From NCBI GenBank assembly GCA_025362115.1, contig JANYIK010000005.1, positions 1-11,145 on the forward strand: a stretch of 11,145 nt of DNA, given 5' to 3'. Source of the DNA: Methylophilaceae bacterium (GTDB lineage Bacteria; Pseudomonadota; Gammaproteobacteria; Burkholderiales; Methylophilaceae). Position 1 is the stretch's first letter. Each line of letters begins with the position of its first letter. Both the position numbers and the translations under genes were made by a program. This document shows positions 1-8,920 of the stretch, one piece after another. The notes beneath the pieces were generated by a model. That model was not told where the DNA came from. It made no database searches and saw nothing but the letters and a program-made list of their open reading frames with translations.

Positions 1-591
1 GACGGTACCGTGGCACTGGCTACCAAGGTAGCTCCTCACGTGGACATTCTTGAAATTGGTACCCCATGCATCAAGCACAACGGTATCAAGATGCTGGAAA
101 CCCTGAAGGCTAAATTCCCAAATAACAAAATCCTGGTCGACCTGAAGACCATGGACGCTGGCTTCTACGAAGCTGAGCCATTCTACAAGGCTGGCGCTGA
201 CATCTGCACCGTTCTCGGTACCGCTGATCTGGGCACCATCAAAGGCGTAATTGATGTTGCTAACAAGTATGGCAAAGAAGCGCAAGTTGACCTGATCAAC
301 GTGATTGACAAAGCTACTCGCACCAAAGAGTGCGTCAAGCTGGGTGCGCACATCATCGGTGTTCATACCGGTCTGGATGCACAAGCTGCTGGCGGTACCC
401 CTTTCGTTGACTTGGCTGCTATCGCTGCGCTGAACACCGGCGTTAAGATATCTGTTGCTGGCGGCGTTAAGGCTGCAACCACCAAGCAGGTGAAGGATGC
501 TGGTGCTAGCATCATCGTTGCTGGCGCTGCCATCTACGGTGCTGCTGACCCTGCTGCTGCTGCTGCTGAAATCACTGCCCTGGCACACTAA
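1..591 (+). CDS. hxlA: 3-hexulose-6-phosphate synthase, 5'-truncated by window edge
   Basis: Formaldehyde-fixing enzyme of the RuMP cycle: it condenses formaldehyde with D-ribulose 5-phosphate to D-arabino-3-hexulose 6-phosphate in the cytoplasm. The frame is open from base 1 (codons for D-G-T-V) to TAA at 589-591, giving 196 residues. Family members are about 209-215 residues, so roughly 13-18 N-terminal residues are missing; the GTG at position 10 is internal, not the start. Visible OMP-decarboxylase-superfamily features in window numbering: EIGTP (18-22), the catalytic DLKTMD (47-52), VHTGLD (121-126), and the phosphate-binding SVAGGVK (151-157) and VAGAAIYG (173-180). Codons are strongly biased (GCT, GGT, ATC, AAG), which suggests very high expression. 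The tail is alanine-rich, encoded by a short GCT run. An intrinsic terminator follows and hxlB comes next. Also called hps or rmpA. Identification is secure. Confidence 0.96.
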   Translation, partial: DGTVALATKVAPHVDILEIGTPCIKHNGIKMLETLKAKFPNNKILVDLKTMDAGFYEAEPFYKAGADICTVLGTADLGTIKGVIDVANKYGKEAQVDLINVIDKATRTKECVKLGAHIIGVHTGLDAQAAGGTPFVDLAAIAALNTGVKISVAGGVKAATTKQVKDAGASIIVAGAAIYGAADPAAAAAEITALAH

Positions 592-624
592 GTTTAGATA
601 CTAGGCTTTAGATTCAAGCAATCC

Positions 625-670
625 AATCCACCATTTCGGTTCAACATTGTTCCGACTTGGTGGATTTTTT
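625..670 (+). terminator. intrinsic terminator between hxlA and hxlB
   Basis: A 9-bp perfect stem (625-633 with 658-666; AATCCACCA / TGGTGGATT) encloses a 24-nt loop with an extra CGG/CCG pairing (637-639 with 652-654). A T run (665-670) follows. It lies 33 nt after the hxlA stop and about 60 nt before the hxlB start. It probably stops most hxlA transcripts, leaving hxlB to read-through or its own weak promoter; I could not pick out a convincing promoter between them. Confidence 0.75.
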
Positions 671-728
671 ATGGCTTAAATTTTAATTTCTCAACAACAT
701 TAATCGGGACTATTAAGGGGTGACAACC

Positions 729-1268
729 ATGCATGAAAGAGTAATCCTAGACAAAATCGGTAGCGTTCTTCAAGCCACTGACGAGAGGCTGGTAGAGGGC
801 TTGGTGACTGAAGTTGAAAAAGCCGGCCGTATCTTCCTAACAGGCGCAGGCCGTTCCGGTTTGGTTTCGCGTTTCTTTGCCATGCGCCTGATGCACTGCG
901 GCTATCAAGTGAGTATGGTCGGTGAAATCGTGACCAGAAGTATCGTAGATGGCGATCTGCTTATTGTGGTTTCAGGTTCTGGCGGCACAGAGTCTCTATT
1001 GCCTTTCGTCAAGAAATCTAAGTCCGTGGGCGCAAGAGTCGCTGTAGTGTCCATGAAAGGCAAATCGCCCATGGCCGAACTGGCTGATCTGGTATGCCAA
1101 ATGGGCAGTCAGGATGAATACAGCTTTGTGACCGTTCAGGGCATGCCTATGGGTACGGTGTTTGAGTTATCAACCCTCATTTTCCTGGAAGCCATCATCT
1201 CCAGAATCGTGCTGGATAAAGGTTTGGATGACGACAAGATGCGCGCATTACACGCGAATCTGGAATAA
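729..1268 (+). CDS. hxlB: 6-phospho-3-hexuloisomerase
   Basis: Second RuMP-specific enzyme: it isomerises D-arabino-3-hexulose 6-phosphate to fructose 6-phosphate. The product is a 179-residue single SIS (sugar isomerase) domain, the normal length for the family. Visible motifs: GAGRSG (39-44) and SGSGGT (82-87) for the sugar-phosphate site, Glu146 in GTVFELS, and the C-terminal MRALHANLE with His175, typical of PHI proteins. Start choice: the frame is open from GTG 720, but AAGGGG (715-720) is a Shine-Dalgarno sequence 8 nt before ATG 729 and overlaps the GTG, so 729 is preferred; from there the protein begins MHERVILDKIG as family members do. It lies downstream of hxlA across a terminator hairpin and converges on fba. 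Also called phi or rmpB. Confidence 0.95.
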   Translation: MHERVILDKIGSVLQATDERLVEGLVTEVEKAGRIFLTGAGRSGLVSRFFAMRLMHCGYQVSMVGEIVTRSIVDGDLLIVVSGSGGTESLLPFVKKSKSVGARVAVVSMKGKSPMAELADLVCQMGSQDEYSFVTVQGMPMGTVFELSTLIFLEAIISRIVLDKGLDDDKMRALHANLE

Positions 1269-1284
1269 TCAAACAGTCTCAAAT

Positions 1285-1312
1285 AAAAAAGCGGCTTAAA
1301 AGCCGCTTTTTT
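1285..1312. terminator. bidirectional intrinsic terminator between hxlB and fba
   Basis: Perfect inverted repeat: AGCGGCT-type stem (1291-1296 with 1301-1306, GC-rich) extended by six A's on the left (1285-1290) pairing with six T's on the right (1307-1312). The tetraloop is TAAA. The A/T flanks give a U run in both directions, so it can end both hxlB (stop 17 nt upstream) and the leftward fba transcript (stop 15 nt away). Confidence 0.9.
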
Positions 1313-1326
1313 ATTGCCTTTTCGAG

Positions 1327-2397
1327 CTATTTAACTATCGCTGCCAACTCGCCTTTTTTGTAGCGCTCGGCCATCACATCACATGAAATTGCTTTAATCT
1401 TTCCCGCTTGTCCCGCGCTACCAAAAGCTTCAAATCTGGCTTTACAAATACCCTTCATAGCCAAAGTGGCTTCTTTCAAAAACTTGCGTGGGTCAAATTC
1501 TTTGGATGTTTCCGGCGAGCCCAAGAATCGACGTATCGCACCTGTAGAGGCCATGCGTAGGTCAGTATCAATATTCACCTTACGCACCCCGTGCTTGATA
1601 CCTTCGACGATTTCTTCCACTGGAACGCCATAGGTCTCGCCCATCGTTCCGCCGTATTGATTGATGATTTTCAGCCATTCTTGCGGCACCGAGGACGAAC
1701 CGTGCATCACCAAATGTGTATTGGGAATGCGGGCGTGAATTTCCTTGATACGCTGAATAGACAGAGTGTCACCAGTTGGAGGGCTGGTAAATTTGTAGGC
1801 TCCGTGGGAAGTGCCAATCGCAATCGCCAGCGCATCCACACCGGTTTTTTTGACGAAATCGGCAGCTTCTTCCGGGTCTGTCAGCAGTTGCGAGTGATCC
1901 AGTTTTCCCACTGCGCCGTGACCGTCTTCTTCGCCTGCCATGCCGCTTTCCAGCGAGCCCAAGACCCCTAATTCGCCTTCTACTGAAACACCTATCATGT
2001 GGGCAATATCTGCCACGGTTTTGGTGACGTTGACATTGTAATCATAACTTGCCGGAGTCTTGCCATCTTCCTTAAGTGAGCCGTCCATCATCACCGAGCT
2101 AAAGCCAGAGCGCATGGACTGGATGCACACTGAGGGCGATGCACCGTGGTCTTGGTGCATGACAATTGGAATGTGCGGATAAGCCTCTATTGCAGCCAAT
2201 ATCAAATGCCGCAAAAAAGCTTCGCCCGCGTACTTGCGTGCACCTGCCGAACCTTGCATGATGACCGGACTATTACACTCATCCGCCGCTTGCATGATGG
2301 CGTGAATTTGTTCCATGTTATTGACGTTAAAGGCGGGCAGGCCGTAGCCATGCTCCGCCGCGTGATCGAGTAATTGTCTGAGCGAAACCAGTGCCAT
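1327..2397 (-). CDS. fba: class II fructose-bisphosphate aldolase, CbbA type
   Basis: Zinc-dependent aldolase that interconverts fructose 1,6-bisphosphate with dihydroxyacetone phosphate and glyceraldehyde 3-phosphate. Many CbbA-type enzymes also handle sedoheptulose 1,7-bisphosphate, which matters for ribulose phosphate regeneration. It has 356 residues, normal for this subtype. Visible signature: HQDHGAS with His81, Asp83 and His84; Glu142 in VEGELG; His198 in GTSHGAYK; His232 in MHGSSS (probable metal ligands and catalytic Asp by comparison with the family); NIDTDLRMA at 275-283 binds substrate phosphate. The start is set by AAGGAG 8 nt upstream of the ATG. It is the last gene of the leftward tkt-gap-pgk-pyk-fba cluster, 61 nt after pyk, and ends at the shared terminator. 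A 10-bp palindrome (2438-2447) lies in the pyk-fba spacer. Confidence 0.95.
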   Translation of the reverse strand: MALVSLRQLLDHAAEHGYGLPAFNVNNMEQIHAIMQAADECNSPVIMQGSAGARKYAGEAFLRHLILAAIEAYPHIPIVMHQDHGASPSVCIQSMRSGFSSVMMDGSLKEDGKTPASYDYNVNVTKTVADIAHMIGVSVEGELGVLGSLESGMAGEEDGHGAVGKLDHSQLLTDPEEAADFVKKTGVDALAIAIGTSHGAYKFTSPPTGDTLSIQRIKEIHARIPNTHLVMHGSSSVPQEWLKIINQYGGTMGETYGVPVEEIVEGIKHGVRKVNIDTDLRMASTGAIRRFLGSPETSKEFDPRKFLKEATLAMKGICKARFEAFGSAGQAGKIKAISCDVMAERYKKGELAAIVK

Positions 2398-2458
2398 GAT
2401 GATTCTCCTTAAAGTTTAATCGCGCAATGCCACAATCATAGCGCTATTTTTCAGGGAA

Positions 2459-3880
2459 CTACCCGCCAACTTTAACAATTTTAAGGGTATTAGTACCACC
2501 CGCTTGGCCTATAGGCTCACCTATGGTCAGCAGGATCAAATCCCCATTTTTCACCGCGCCGCGTCTGCGTAAATCGTCCTCTGCTGCTTGCAGAATCACA
2601 TCTCTATCTTTGCTTTTCTCTTCAAACAGAAATGGGTAAACCCCACGATACAAAGTCAGTTTACGCCGCGTCTCCTTTTCTGGCGACAGGGCAAAAATCG
2701 GGGGCAAGGTGTTGCTGCGCGACATCAGTTTGGCAGTGGTGCCAGACTGGGTCAGAGAGGCAATGGCATCCACTTTGAGTCTATCGGCGGTGTAGATGGC
2801 CGCCAGCGCAATGGCCTCATCTGCACGATCAACTTTCCCCGCTTCCGTATACAGCGAATGGCTGTCAAAATCTCTTTCCGCTTCCAAGCACACCCTATCT
2901 ACCGCAGCTACCGCCTCAACCGGATATTTACCTACCGCAGACTCTGCTGACAGCATCACTGCATCCGTTCCATCCAGCACCGCATTGGCCACGTCAGAAA
3001 CCTCGGCACGGGTTGGGATAGGACTGGAAATCATAGACTCCATCATTTGTGTTGCGGTGATGACCAGCTTATTGCGTGAGCGGGCCTCACGAATCATGCG
3101 CTTCTGCAAGCCAGGTACCGCCGCGTCACCCACCTCCACACCCAAATCGCCACGCGCTACCATAATGGCATCTGAAACTTCGATGATTTCTGCCAGCGCC
3201 TCCACCGCCTCAGCTCGTTCTATCTTGGCAATAATGCTGGCATAACCACCTGCCTTGCGCACCAGCCGACGAGCTAACTCTATGTCGGCAGCATTGCGCG
3301 GAAAGGACACTGCGACGTAGTCAGCCTCCATCGCCGCTGCAGTCTTGATATCCTCACGGTCTTTTTCGGTCAGCGCAGCGGCTGATAGGCCACCGCCTTG
3401 GCGATTGATGCCCTTGTTGTTGGAAAGCTCGCCATTCTGGTTGACGGTGCAAAAAATCTCGTCGCCACGCACGTCATCTACTGTCATCACCATGCGTCCA
3501 TCATCTAAAACCAGTACCGCGCCGGCTTCCACATCATCGGTCAGTAGCTTGTAGTCTAGGCCTACTCTTTCTTGGTTTCCCAGCTTGCAATTGACATCTA
3601 GAACAAATTTATCACCGACTTTCAAGGTGATTTTGCCGTTTTCAAATTTTCCTATGCGTATTTTCGGCCCCTGTAAGTCGCACAGCACGCCGATAGGGCG
3701 TCGCAGGCCAGCGGCAATTTCCCGCACCAAAGTCGCCGTAGCAATGTGCTGCTCCGCCGTGCCGTGGGAAAAATTGAGGCGCACCAAGTCCACTCCCGCG
3801 TCTATCATGCGTTCCAGCACCTCTCGGCTACTGGACGCAGGGCCTATGGTGGCAATAATTTTCGTCTTGCGTCGTATCAT
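2459..3880 (-). CDS. pyk: pyruvate kinase, PykA type
   Basis: Converts phosphoenolpyruvate and ADP to pyruvate and ATP, the last step of glycolysis. At 473 residues it is of usual length. Domain order: N-terminal part of the TIM barrel with RLNFSHG (34-40), lid domain B around 70-170, the remaining barrel with catalytic Lys219 in IIAKIERAE, metal-binding Glu221 and Asp245 (ARGDLGVE), Thr277 in ITATQMMESM and the SAESAVGKYP segment, then the C-terminal domain ending near TNTLKIVKVGG. The stretch NNKGINRQGGGLSA (154-167) resembles the PykA class (AMP/sugar-monophosphate activated in E. coli) rather than the fructose-1,6-bisphosphate-activated PykF class; that regulatory reading is inference. 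It lies 38 nt after pgk. The Shine-Dalgarno is weak (AGAG, 7 nt before ATG), so translation may be modest or coupled. Confidence 0.95.
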   Translation of the reverse strand: MIRRKTKIIATIGPASSSREVLERMIDAGVDLVRLNFSHGTAEQHIATATLVREIAAGLRRPIGVLCDLQGPKIRIGKFENGKITLKVGDKFVLDVNCKLGNQERVGLDYKLLTDDVEAGAVLVLDDGRMVMTVDDVRGDEIFCTVNQNGELSNNKGINRQGGGLSAAALTEKDREDIKTAAAMEADYVAVSFPRNAADIELARRLVRKAGGYASIIAKIERAEAVEALAEIIEVSDAIMVARGDLGVEVGDAAVPGLQKRMIREARSRNKLVITATQMMESMISSPIPTRAEVSDVANAVLDGTDAVMLSAESAVGKYPVEAVAAVDRVCLEAERDFDSHSLYTEAGKVDRADEAIALAAIYTADRLKVDAIASLTQSGTTAKLMSRSNTLPPIFALSPEKETRRKLTLYRGVYPFLFEEKSKDRDVILQAAEDDLRRRGAVKNGDLILLTIGEPIGQAGGTNTLKIVKVGG

Positions 3881-3918
3881 TTGTGATCTCTATGAAGGGG
3901 AAGAAAAAAGTACAGAGG

Positions 3919-5259
3919 TTAATCCCCACACCGTTGTTCAAGAATTTCCACCGCTGGTAATTTTTTACCTTCCAGAAACTCTAGAAATGCGCCGCCGCCA
4001 GTAGAAATATACGAAATACGTTCGGCGATATCGTACTTGGCAATCGCCGCCAAGGTGTCGCCACCACCGGCGATAGAGAACGCCGGGCTGTCAGCGATCG
4101 CCAACCCCAGCGTCTTGGTACCTTTACCAAACTGGTCGAATTCAAACACGCCCACCGGACCATTCCACACAATAGTACCCGCCTTTTTCAAGTATTCCGC
4201 ATAAGCCTTGGCGGTTTCCGGACCAATGTCGAAAATCATGTCGTCATCTACGACTTCGCTGACTTTTTTGATGACAGCAACTTCGTTAGCATCAAATTTC
4301 TTGCCCACCACAACATCGGTCGGAATTGGAATATCACTGCCCTTGGCTTTGGCCGCCGCGATAAGGCGCTTGGCCTCTTCAACCAGGTCTTTTTCATATA
4401 AAGATTTGCCGACGTTATAACCCGCCGCCTTGATGAAGGTATTGGCGATTCCGCCACCGACAATCAACTGATCCACGATATGAGATAGCGATTCCAACAC
4501 CGTCAGCTTACTCGAAACCTTGGAGCCGCCAACAATGGCCACCATAGGGCGCGCTGGGTTATCCAGTGCCTTACCCAAAGCCTCCAACTCAGCCACCAGC
4601 AACGGCCCGGCACACGCCACTGGAGCATATTTTGCTACGCCGTGAGTGGAAGCCTGGGCGCGATGTGCGGTGCCAAATGCATCCATCACGAATATGTTGC
4701 AAATCTGCGCCATTTCCCAGGAAAGTCGTTCCTCGTTGTTGTTCTCACCTATGTTGAAACGGACATTTTCCAGCACGCCAACTTCACCATCACGCATTTC
4801 TTCAAGAGCCTTTTTTCCATTGCCCAACCAGTCCTGATATAGCTTTACTTCGCAACGAGTTTTGTCAAAGTGATCTACGCTACGTTTGACGCGCTCAATC
4901 TCCGCAACAGAATACAGTGCATCTTTCATTTCATTGACCAAATCAGAAAGCGCACGCATTAACAATACAGAGGTCTTGACCTGACGGCTGAGCAGCTTGC
5001 CCAAATGATCCGCTACCGGTTTAAGGCTGTCCTTGTCGTCATAACGACCTTCCGTAGGGCCTTCCTTAGGACGACCTAGATGCGACATCAACATCACCTT
5101 TGCACCAGCATCCATCGCAAATTTGATCGTTGGCAATGACGCTCGAATACGTGTATCGTCTGCCACGCTACCGTCTTCATTTTGCGGCACATTAAGGTCT
5201 TGGCGAATCAGGACGCGCTTCCCCCTGAGATCAAGATCGGTCATTTTGATTACAGCCAT
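3919..5259 (-). CDS. pgk: phosphoglycerate kinase with a 44-residue N-domain insertion
   Basis: Transfers phosphate from 1,3-bisphosphoglycerate to ADP. From ATG 5259 it has 446 residues, against about 387-400 in most bacteria. Expected motifs are present: RQDLNVP (19-25), SHLGRP (59-64), ENVRFN (164-169), [30 protein letters not shown], the DIGPETA and [10 protein letters not shown] nucleotide-site segments, and the C-terminal [10 protein letters not shown] and [13 protein letters not shown]. The extra length comes mainly from residues about 94-137, between the helix after SHLGRP and the strand leading to ENVRFN (see separate entry). The frame is open throughout with no loss of catalytic motifs, so the enzyme is probably functional. 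Start choice: an ATG at 5265 is also open, but GGGGAG abuts it directly and lies 6 nt before ATG 5259, and the product then starts [13 protein letters not shown] like its relatives. It lies 112 nt after gap. Confidence 0.95.
   Translation of the reverse strand: MAVIKMTDLDLRGKRVLIRQDLNVPQNEDGSVADDTRIRASLPTIKFAMDAGAKVMLMSHLGRPKEGPTEGRYDDKDSLKPVADHLGKLLSRQVKTSVLLMRALSDLVNEMKDALYSVAEIERVKRSVDHFDKTRCEVKLYQDWLGNGKKALEEMRDGEVGVLENVRFNIGENNNEERLSWEMAQICNIFVMDAFGTAHRAQASTHGVAKYAPVACAGPLLVAELEALGKALDNPARPMVAIVGGSKVSSKLTVLESLSHIVDQLIVGGGIANTFIKAAGYNVGKSLYEKDLVEEAKRLIAAAKAKGSDIPIPTDVVVGKKFDANEVAVIKKVSEVVDDDMIFDIGPETAKAYAEYLKKAGTIVWNGPVGVFEFDQFGKGTKTLGLAIADSPAFSIAGGGDTLAAIAKYDIAERISYISTGGGAFLEFLEGKKLPAVEILEQRCGD
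4849..4980 (-). other. 44-codon in-frame insertion within pgk
   Basis: 132 nt encode residues 94-137 of Pgk that have no counterpart in the typical bacterial enzyme as I know it. The host sequence reads LLSRQ-VK before the segment and VK-LYQDWLG after it, so removing the segment restores an ordinary [12 protein letters not shown] join. The boundary codons GTCAAG and GTAAAG both encode Val-Lys, a degenerate 6-nt repeat. The insert is rich in Leu, Val, Glu, Lys and Arg with no Pro or Gly, suggesting one or two amphipathic helices. I see no terminal inverted repeats, and base use resembles the rest of the gene. The exact boundaries are inferred without an alignment. Confidence 0.7.
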
Positions 5260-5371
5260 TTTCATCTCCCCAAATTATGAAAAACAGATCAATGCTGAAA
5301 ATCTGACAATTTTTCGGTAGTTTTATAAGGCAAGCCTCATCTACTCATTTTATTTAGCAGTTCAGAAATGA

Positions 5372-6385
<1,014 letters not shown>

Positions 6386-6396
6386 CTAAAAAACTA

Positions 6397-6425
6397 AAAG
6401 GGGAGCCCACTACGGGCTCCCCTTT
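6397..6425 (-). terminator. terminator or attenuator hairpin between tkt and gap
   Basis: A 12-bp perfect stem (6397-6408 with 6414-6425; AAAGGGGAGCCC / GGGCTCCCCTTT) closes a 5-nt loop. On the minus strand it is followed by TTTTAGTTTTTTAG, a typical U-rich tail; on the plus strand the tail is poorer. It starts 21 nt after the tkt stop. Inside an otherwise same-strand cluster it probably reduces, rather than abolishes, transcription into gap. Confidence 0.8.
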
Positions 6426-6445
6426 ATTTCGGTTATGCCCGACGA

Positions 6446-8428
6446 TTATAGAATTGACTTGACCGTTTTGACTACATTTTCGACGGTAAAGCCAAAGTGC
6501 TTCATCAGCACCCCACCCGGAGCAGACTCGCCGAAGGTGTCAATGCCCACAACAGCGCCATCCAGACCAACATATTTGCGCCAGAAATCGGTTACGCCGG
6601 CTTCAATCGCTACGCGCTTCACACCCTTGGTCAACACACTGTCTTTGTAGGCTTGATCTTGGCGGTCAAACACATTGGTTGAAAGCATGGACACCACGCG
6701 GGTTTTTACACCAGCCGCGTTGAGTTCTGCGCCAGCCTTGACTGCCAACTCCAGCTCAGAACCAGTGCCCATCACAATCACTTGCGCGCCAGCGACATCA
6801 GAGACAACATAAGCACCACGGCGCATATTGGCGATTTGTGCATCATCATGCTTCATGCCAGCCACGTTTTGACGGCTCAACACCAGGCTGGATGGACCTG
6901 TTTTGCGTTCTACTGCACACACCCAAGCCACGGCGGTTTCGGTGGAAGTACCAGGACGCCATACATCCATGTTTGGAATAAAGCGCAAGCCTGAGGTGGT
7001 TTCGATAGGTTGGTGGGTAGGGCCATCTTCGCCTTGACCAATGGAGTCATGGGTCAATACATAAATCACACGTTGCTTCATCAGTGCCGCCATACGCATA
7101 CCATTACGCATGTAGTCAGAGAACTGATGGAAAGTGCCACCGAATGGCAACAGACCACCATGTAACGTCATACCGTTCATGATCGCTGCCATACCGAATT
7201 CGCGCACACCATAGGAGATATAGTTGCCCGCTTCCTTGCCGTTCACGTGCTTGAAACTACCGCAACTGGTCAGGTTGGAGCCGGTCAAGTCAGCAGAACC
7301 GCCCAAGAACTCAGGCAATACCGGAGCCAACGCACCAATGGCGTTTTGTGAGGCTTTGCGGGTAGCAATGCCTTCAGCCTTTTCATTCACTTCCTTGATC
7401 ATGGCATCGGTACTTGCCTTCCAATTGGCTGGCAAGTCACCCGCCATGCGGCGCTTGAATTCTGCGGCTTCGGCAGGGAATGCCTTGGCGTAAGCATCGA
7501 ACTTGGCGTTCCAATCGGATTCAGTCTTAGCGCCCTTGGTTTTTTGATCCCAGCCTGCATACACGTCAGCAGGAATTTCAAACGGCGCATGGTTCCAACC
7601 AATAGCAGCGCGAGTAGCAGCTACTTCGGCGTCGCCCAAAGCTGCGCCGTGACAGTCATGGCTACCGGATTTATTTGGAGAGCCTTTGCCGATGATGGTT
7701 TTGCAGCAAATTAATGATGGCTTGTCGGTCACTTTTTGCGCTGCCTTGATGGCGGCATCAATCGCGGCTGAATCGTGCCCGTCCACGGATTGCACATGCC
7801 AGCCGTAGGACTTGAAGCGACCTGGGGTATCGTCGGTGTACCAACCTTCGATGTGACCGTCAATGGAGATGCCGTTGTCATCCCAGAACGCGATCAGTTT
7901 ACCCAAGCCCCAAGTGCCAGCCAGCGCGCAGGCTTCGTGAGAAACGCCCTCCATCATGCAACCATCACCAAGGAAGCAGTAGGTGTAGTGGTTGACGATG
8001 TCGTGGCCGGGTTTGTTGAACTGCGTTGCCATCAATTTTTCTGCCATGGCGAATCCAACGGCATTAGAGATGCCTTGACCTAATGGCCCAGTGGTGGTCT
8101 CAACCCCAGGCGCATAGCTGTATTCAGGGTGGCCGGCGCACTTGGAGTGCAGTTGGCGGAAAGTCTTGATTTCGTCCATCGGCAGGTCGTAGCCGGTGAG
8201 GTGCAGCAAAGAGTAAATCAGCATGGAGCCGTGGCCGTTAGACAACACGAAACGGTCGCGATCAGCCCATTTTGGGTTCTTAGGATTATGGCGCAAGTGG
8301 TGATTCCACAGCACCTCAGCAATTTCCGCCATGCCCATAGGCGCACCAGGGTGGCCAGAGTTAGCTTTTTGCACCGCGTCCATAGACAAGGCGCGGATTG
8401 CGTTACATAAATCGGTACGAGTTGCCAT
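6446..8428 (-). CDS. tkt: transketolase
   Basis: Thiamine-diphosphate enzyme that moves two-carbon ketol units between sugar phosphates; in the RuMP cycle it takes part in making pentose phosphates to regenerate ribulose 5-phosphate. At 660 residues it is full length. Visible: His26 (SGHPGAP), His66 (SNGHGS), [12 protein letters not shown] (114-125), the ThDP/metal motif from GDGCMMEG (Asp155) to Asn185 ([10 protein letters not shown]), Glu410 in [11 protein letters not shown] (cofactor activation), the pyrimidine-binding segment [18 protein letters not shown] (459-476), and a C-terminal domain from about 530. AGGGAG 7 nt upstream supports the start. It is the first gene of the leftward cluster, with a probable promoter at 8544-8571 and about a 110-nt leader. 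No odd residues were seen. Confidence 0.96.
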   Translation of the reverse strand: MATRTDLCNAIRALSMDAVQKANSGHPGAPMGMAEIAEVLWNHHLRHNPKNPKWADRDRFVLSNGHGSMLIYSLLHLTGYDLPMDEIKTFRQLHSKCAGHPEYSYAPGVETTTGPLGQGISNAVGFAMAEKLMATQFNKPGHDIVNHYTYCFLGDGCMMEGVSHEACALAGTWGLGKLIAFWDDNGISIDGHIEGWYTDDTPGRFKSYGWHVQSVDGHDSAAIDAAIKAAQKVTDKPSLICCKTIIGKGSPNKSGSHDCHGAALGDAEVAATRAAIGWNHAPFEIPADVYAGWDQKTKGAKTESDWNAKFDAYAKAFPAEAAEFKRRMAGDLPANWKASTDAMIKEVNEKAEGIATRKASQNAIGALAPVLPEFLGGSADLTGSNLTSCGSFKHVNGKEAGNYISYGVREFGMAAIMNGMTLHGGLLPFGGTFHQFSDYMRNGMRMAALMKQRVIYVLTHDSIGQGEDGPTHQPIETTSGLRFIPNMDVWRPGTSTETAVAWVCAVERKTGPSSLVLSRQNVAGMKHDDAQIANMRRGAYVVSDVAGAQVIVMGTGSELELAVKAGAELNAAGVKTRVVSMLSTNVFDRQDQAYKDSVLTKGVKRVAIEAGVTDFWRKYVGLDGAVVGIDTFGESAPGGVLMKHFGFTVENVVKTVKSIL

Positions 8429-8476
8429 GTTAATACTCCCTATCTTTGCAAATAATCAAACGAAAAAGACACCAAA

Positions 8477-8499
8477 TGCACTCCCATTTTCTGAGTGCA
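8477..8499 (-). repeat. inverted repeat in the tkt leader
   Basis: TGCACTC (8477-8483) and GAGTGCA (8493-8499) form a 7-bp stem with a 9-nt loop in the predicted tkt 5' untranslated region, about 50 nt before the start codon. A second, shorter palindrome GGGGACTCCCC lies at 8513-8523. There is no U run after either, so they are not simple terminators; they could be RNA leader structure or protein sites. Function unknown. Confidence 0.4.
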
Positions 8500-8543
8500 G
8501 CCTAAAACTTGTGGGGACTCCCCTAAACGACTGGCGCGCACTT

Positions 8544-8571
8544 TTATTATTGACTGCATGTGCGCAGTTAA
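8544..8571 (-). promoter_or_regulatory. candidate sigma-70 promoter for tkt
   Basis: On the minus strand, TTAACT (complement of 8566-8571) is a -35 candidate, separated by 16 nt from TAATAA (complement of 8544-8549) as -10. The predicted start near 8537 gives a leader of roughly 110 nt. Inverted repeats overlap it: GCGCAC/GTGCGC (8536-8541 with 8560-8565) and ACTGC/GCAGT (8553-8557 with 8564-8568), which might be an operator. The match to consensus is moderate. Confidence 0.45.
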
Positions 8572-8612
8572 TAGGGGGATTATTGCCTAGTTAGCCGTTT
8601 TGGGCAATAGCT

Positions 8613-8641
8613 GTGACATCCGGCAAACACTGGCGTATCAT
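8613..8641 (+). promoter_or_regulatory. candidate sigma-70 promoter for the toxin-antitoxin operon
   Basis: GTGACA (8613-8618, 5 of 6 to consensus) and TATCAT (8636-8641, 5 of 6) with an ideal 17-nt spacer, facing the antitoxin gene. The predicted start near 8648 leaves a leader of about 30 nt containing a small AGTT/AACT inverted repeat (8651-8662 region) and TATATA, where autorepression by the antitoxin would be expected in this family. It lies about 40 bp from the divergent tkt promoter candidate. Confidence 0.55.
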
Positions 8642-8677
8642 GTCTTTTCAAGTTGGTTAACTATATAGGAAACAATG

Positions 8678-8911
8678 ATGAAAGCCATTGCGGTCTATGA
8701 AGTCAAAGCGCGGCTATCCGCCTTGCTGGCTCAAGTGGAATCCGGAGAAGCGTTTACCGTGACTCGTCGCGGCGTGCCCATCGCCCGCATCATTCCCGAA
8801 CCCCCCACTGCACAACCCGACATCTCCGCCATCATTGCCAAACTCAAGGCAAGCCGTGCTGACCTCGGTGCCCTAGACTGGCGCGAGCTCGCTGCTGAAG
8901 GCCGCGATTAA
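8678..8911 (+). CDS. Phd/YefM-family type II antitoxin
   Basis: Small protein of 77 residues, matching the Phd/YefM antitoxin layout: an N-terminal DNA-binding part with YEVKARLSALLAQVESGE followed by FTVTRRGVPIARIIPE, and a C-terminal, helix-prone tail (from about residue 50) ending in DWRELAAEGRD that would wrap the toxin. In this family the antitoxin blocks the partner toxin and represses its own operon. Two adjacent ATGs (8675, 8678) are possible; AGGAA (8667-8671) is 6 nt from the second and 3 nt from the first, so 8678 is preferred with low certainty. The PIN toxin gene starts 9 nt after its stop. It probably belongs to the same transcript as vapC and the NERD gene. Confidence 0.88.
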   Translation: MKAIAVYEVKARLSALLAQVESGEAFTVTRRGVPIARIIPEPPTAQPDISAIIAKLKASRADLGALDWRELAAEGRD

Positions 8912-8920
8912 GGCAAACGA

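Noticed and set aside
541..570. Run of CTG/GCT triplets near the hxlA 3' end that looks like a microsatellite.
   Set aside because: Explained by a short alanine stretch coded with the gene's preferred GCT codon; only about five perfect units, no sign of slippage.
720..728. GTG 720 as the start of hxlB, giving three extra residues.
   Set aside because: The GTG overlaps the AAGGGG Shine-Dalgarno, which is ideally spaced for ATG 729.
2438..2447. Perfect 10-bp palindrome ATAGCGCTAT in the pyk-fba spacer.
   Set aside because: No loop or U run, so not a terminator; a 10-bp palindrome can occur by chance and no second copy was seen nearby.
2588..3554. Several plus-strand open frames opposite pyk (up to about 150 codons).
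   Set aside because: They lie wholly antisense to pyk, have low-complexity Ser/Ala/Thr-rich translations, no ribosome binding sites and no recognisable domain.
5281..5305. CAGAT/ATCTG inverted repeat with a following TTTTTC on the minus strand in the gap-pgk spacer, resembling a terminator.
   Set aside because: Only 5 bp of AT-rich stem with an 11-nt loop; too weak to support as a terminator. The rest of this 112-nt spacer shows only the pgk Shine-Dalgarno and no promoter I would defend.
8331..8594. Plus-strand open frame of 87 codons spanning the tkt start and the upstream intergenic region.
   Set aside because: Mostly antisense to tkt, translation resembles no family, and it crosses the tkt promoter and leader elements.
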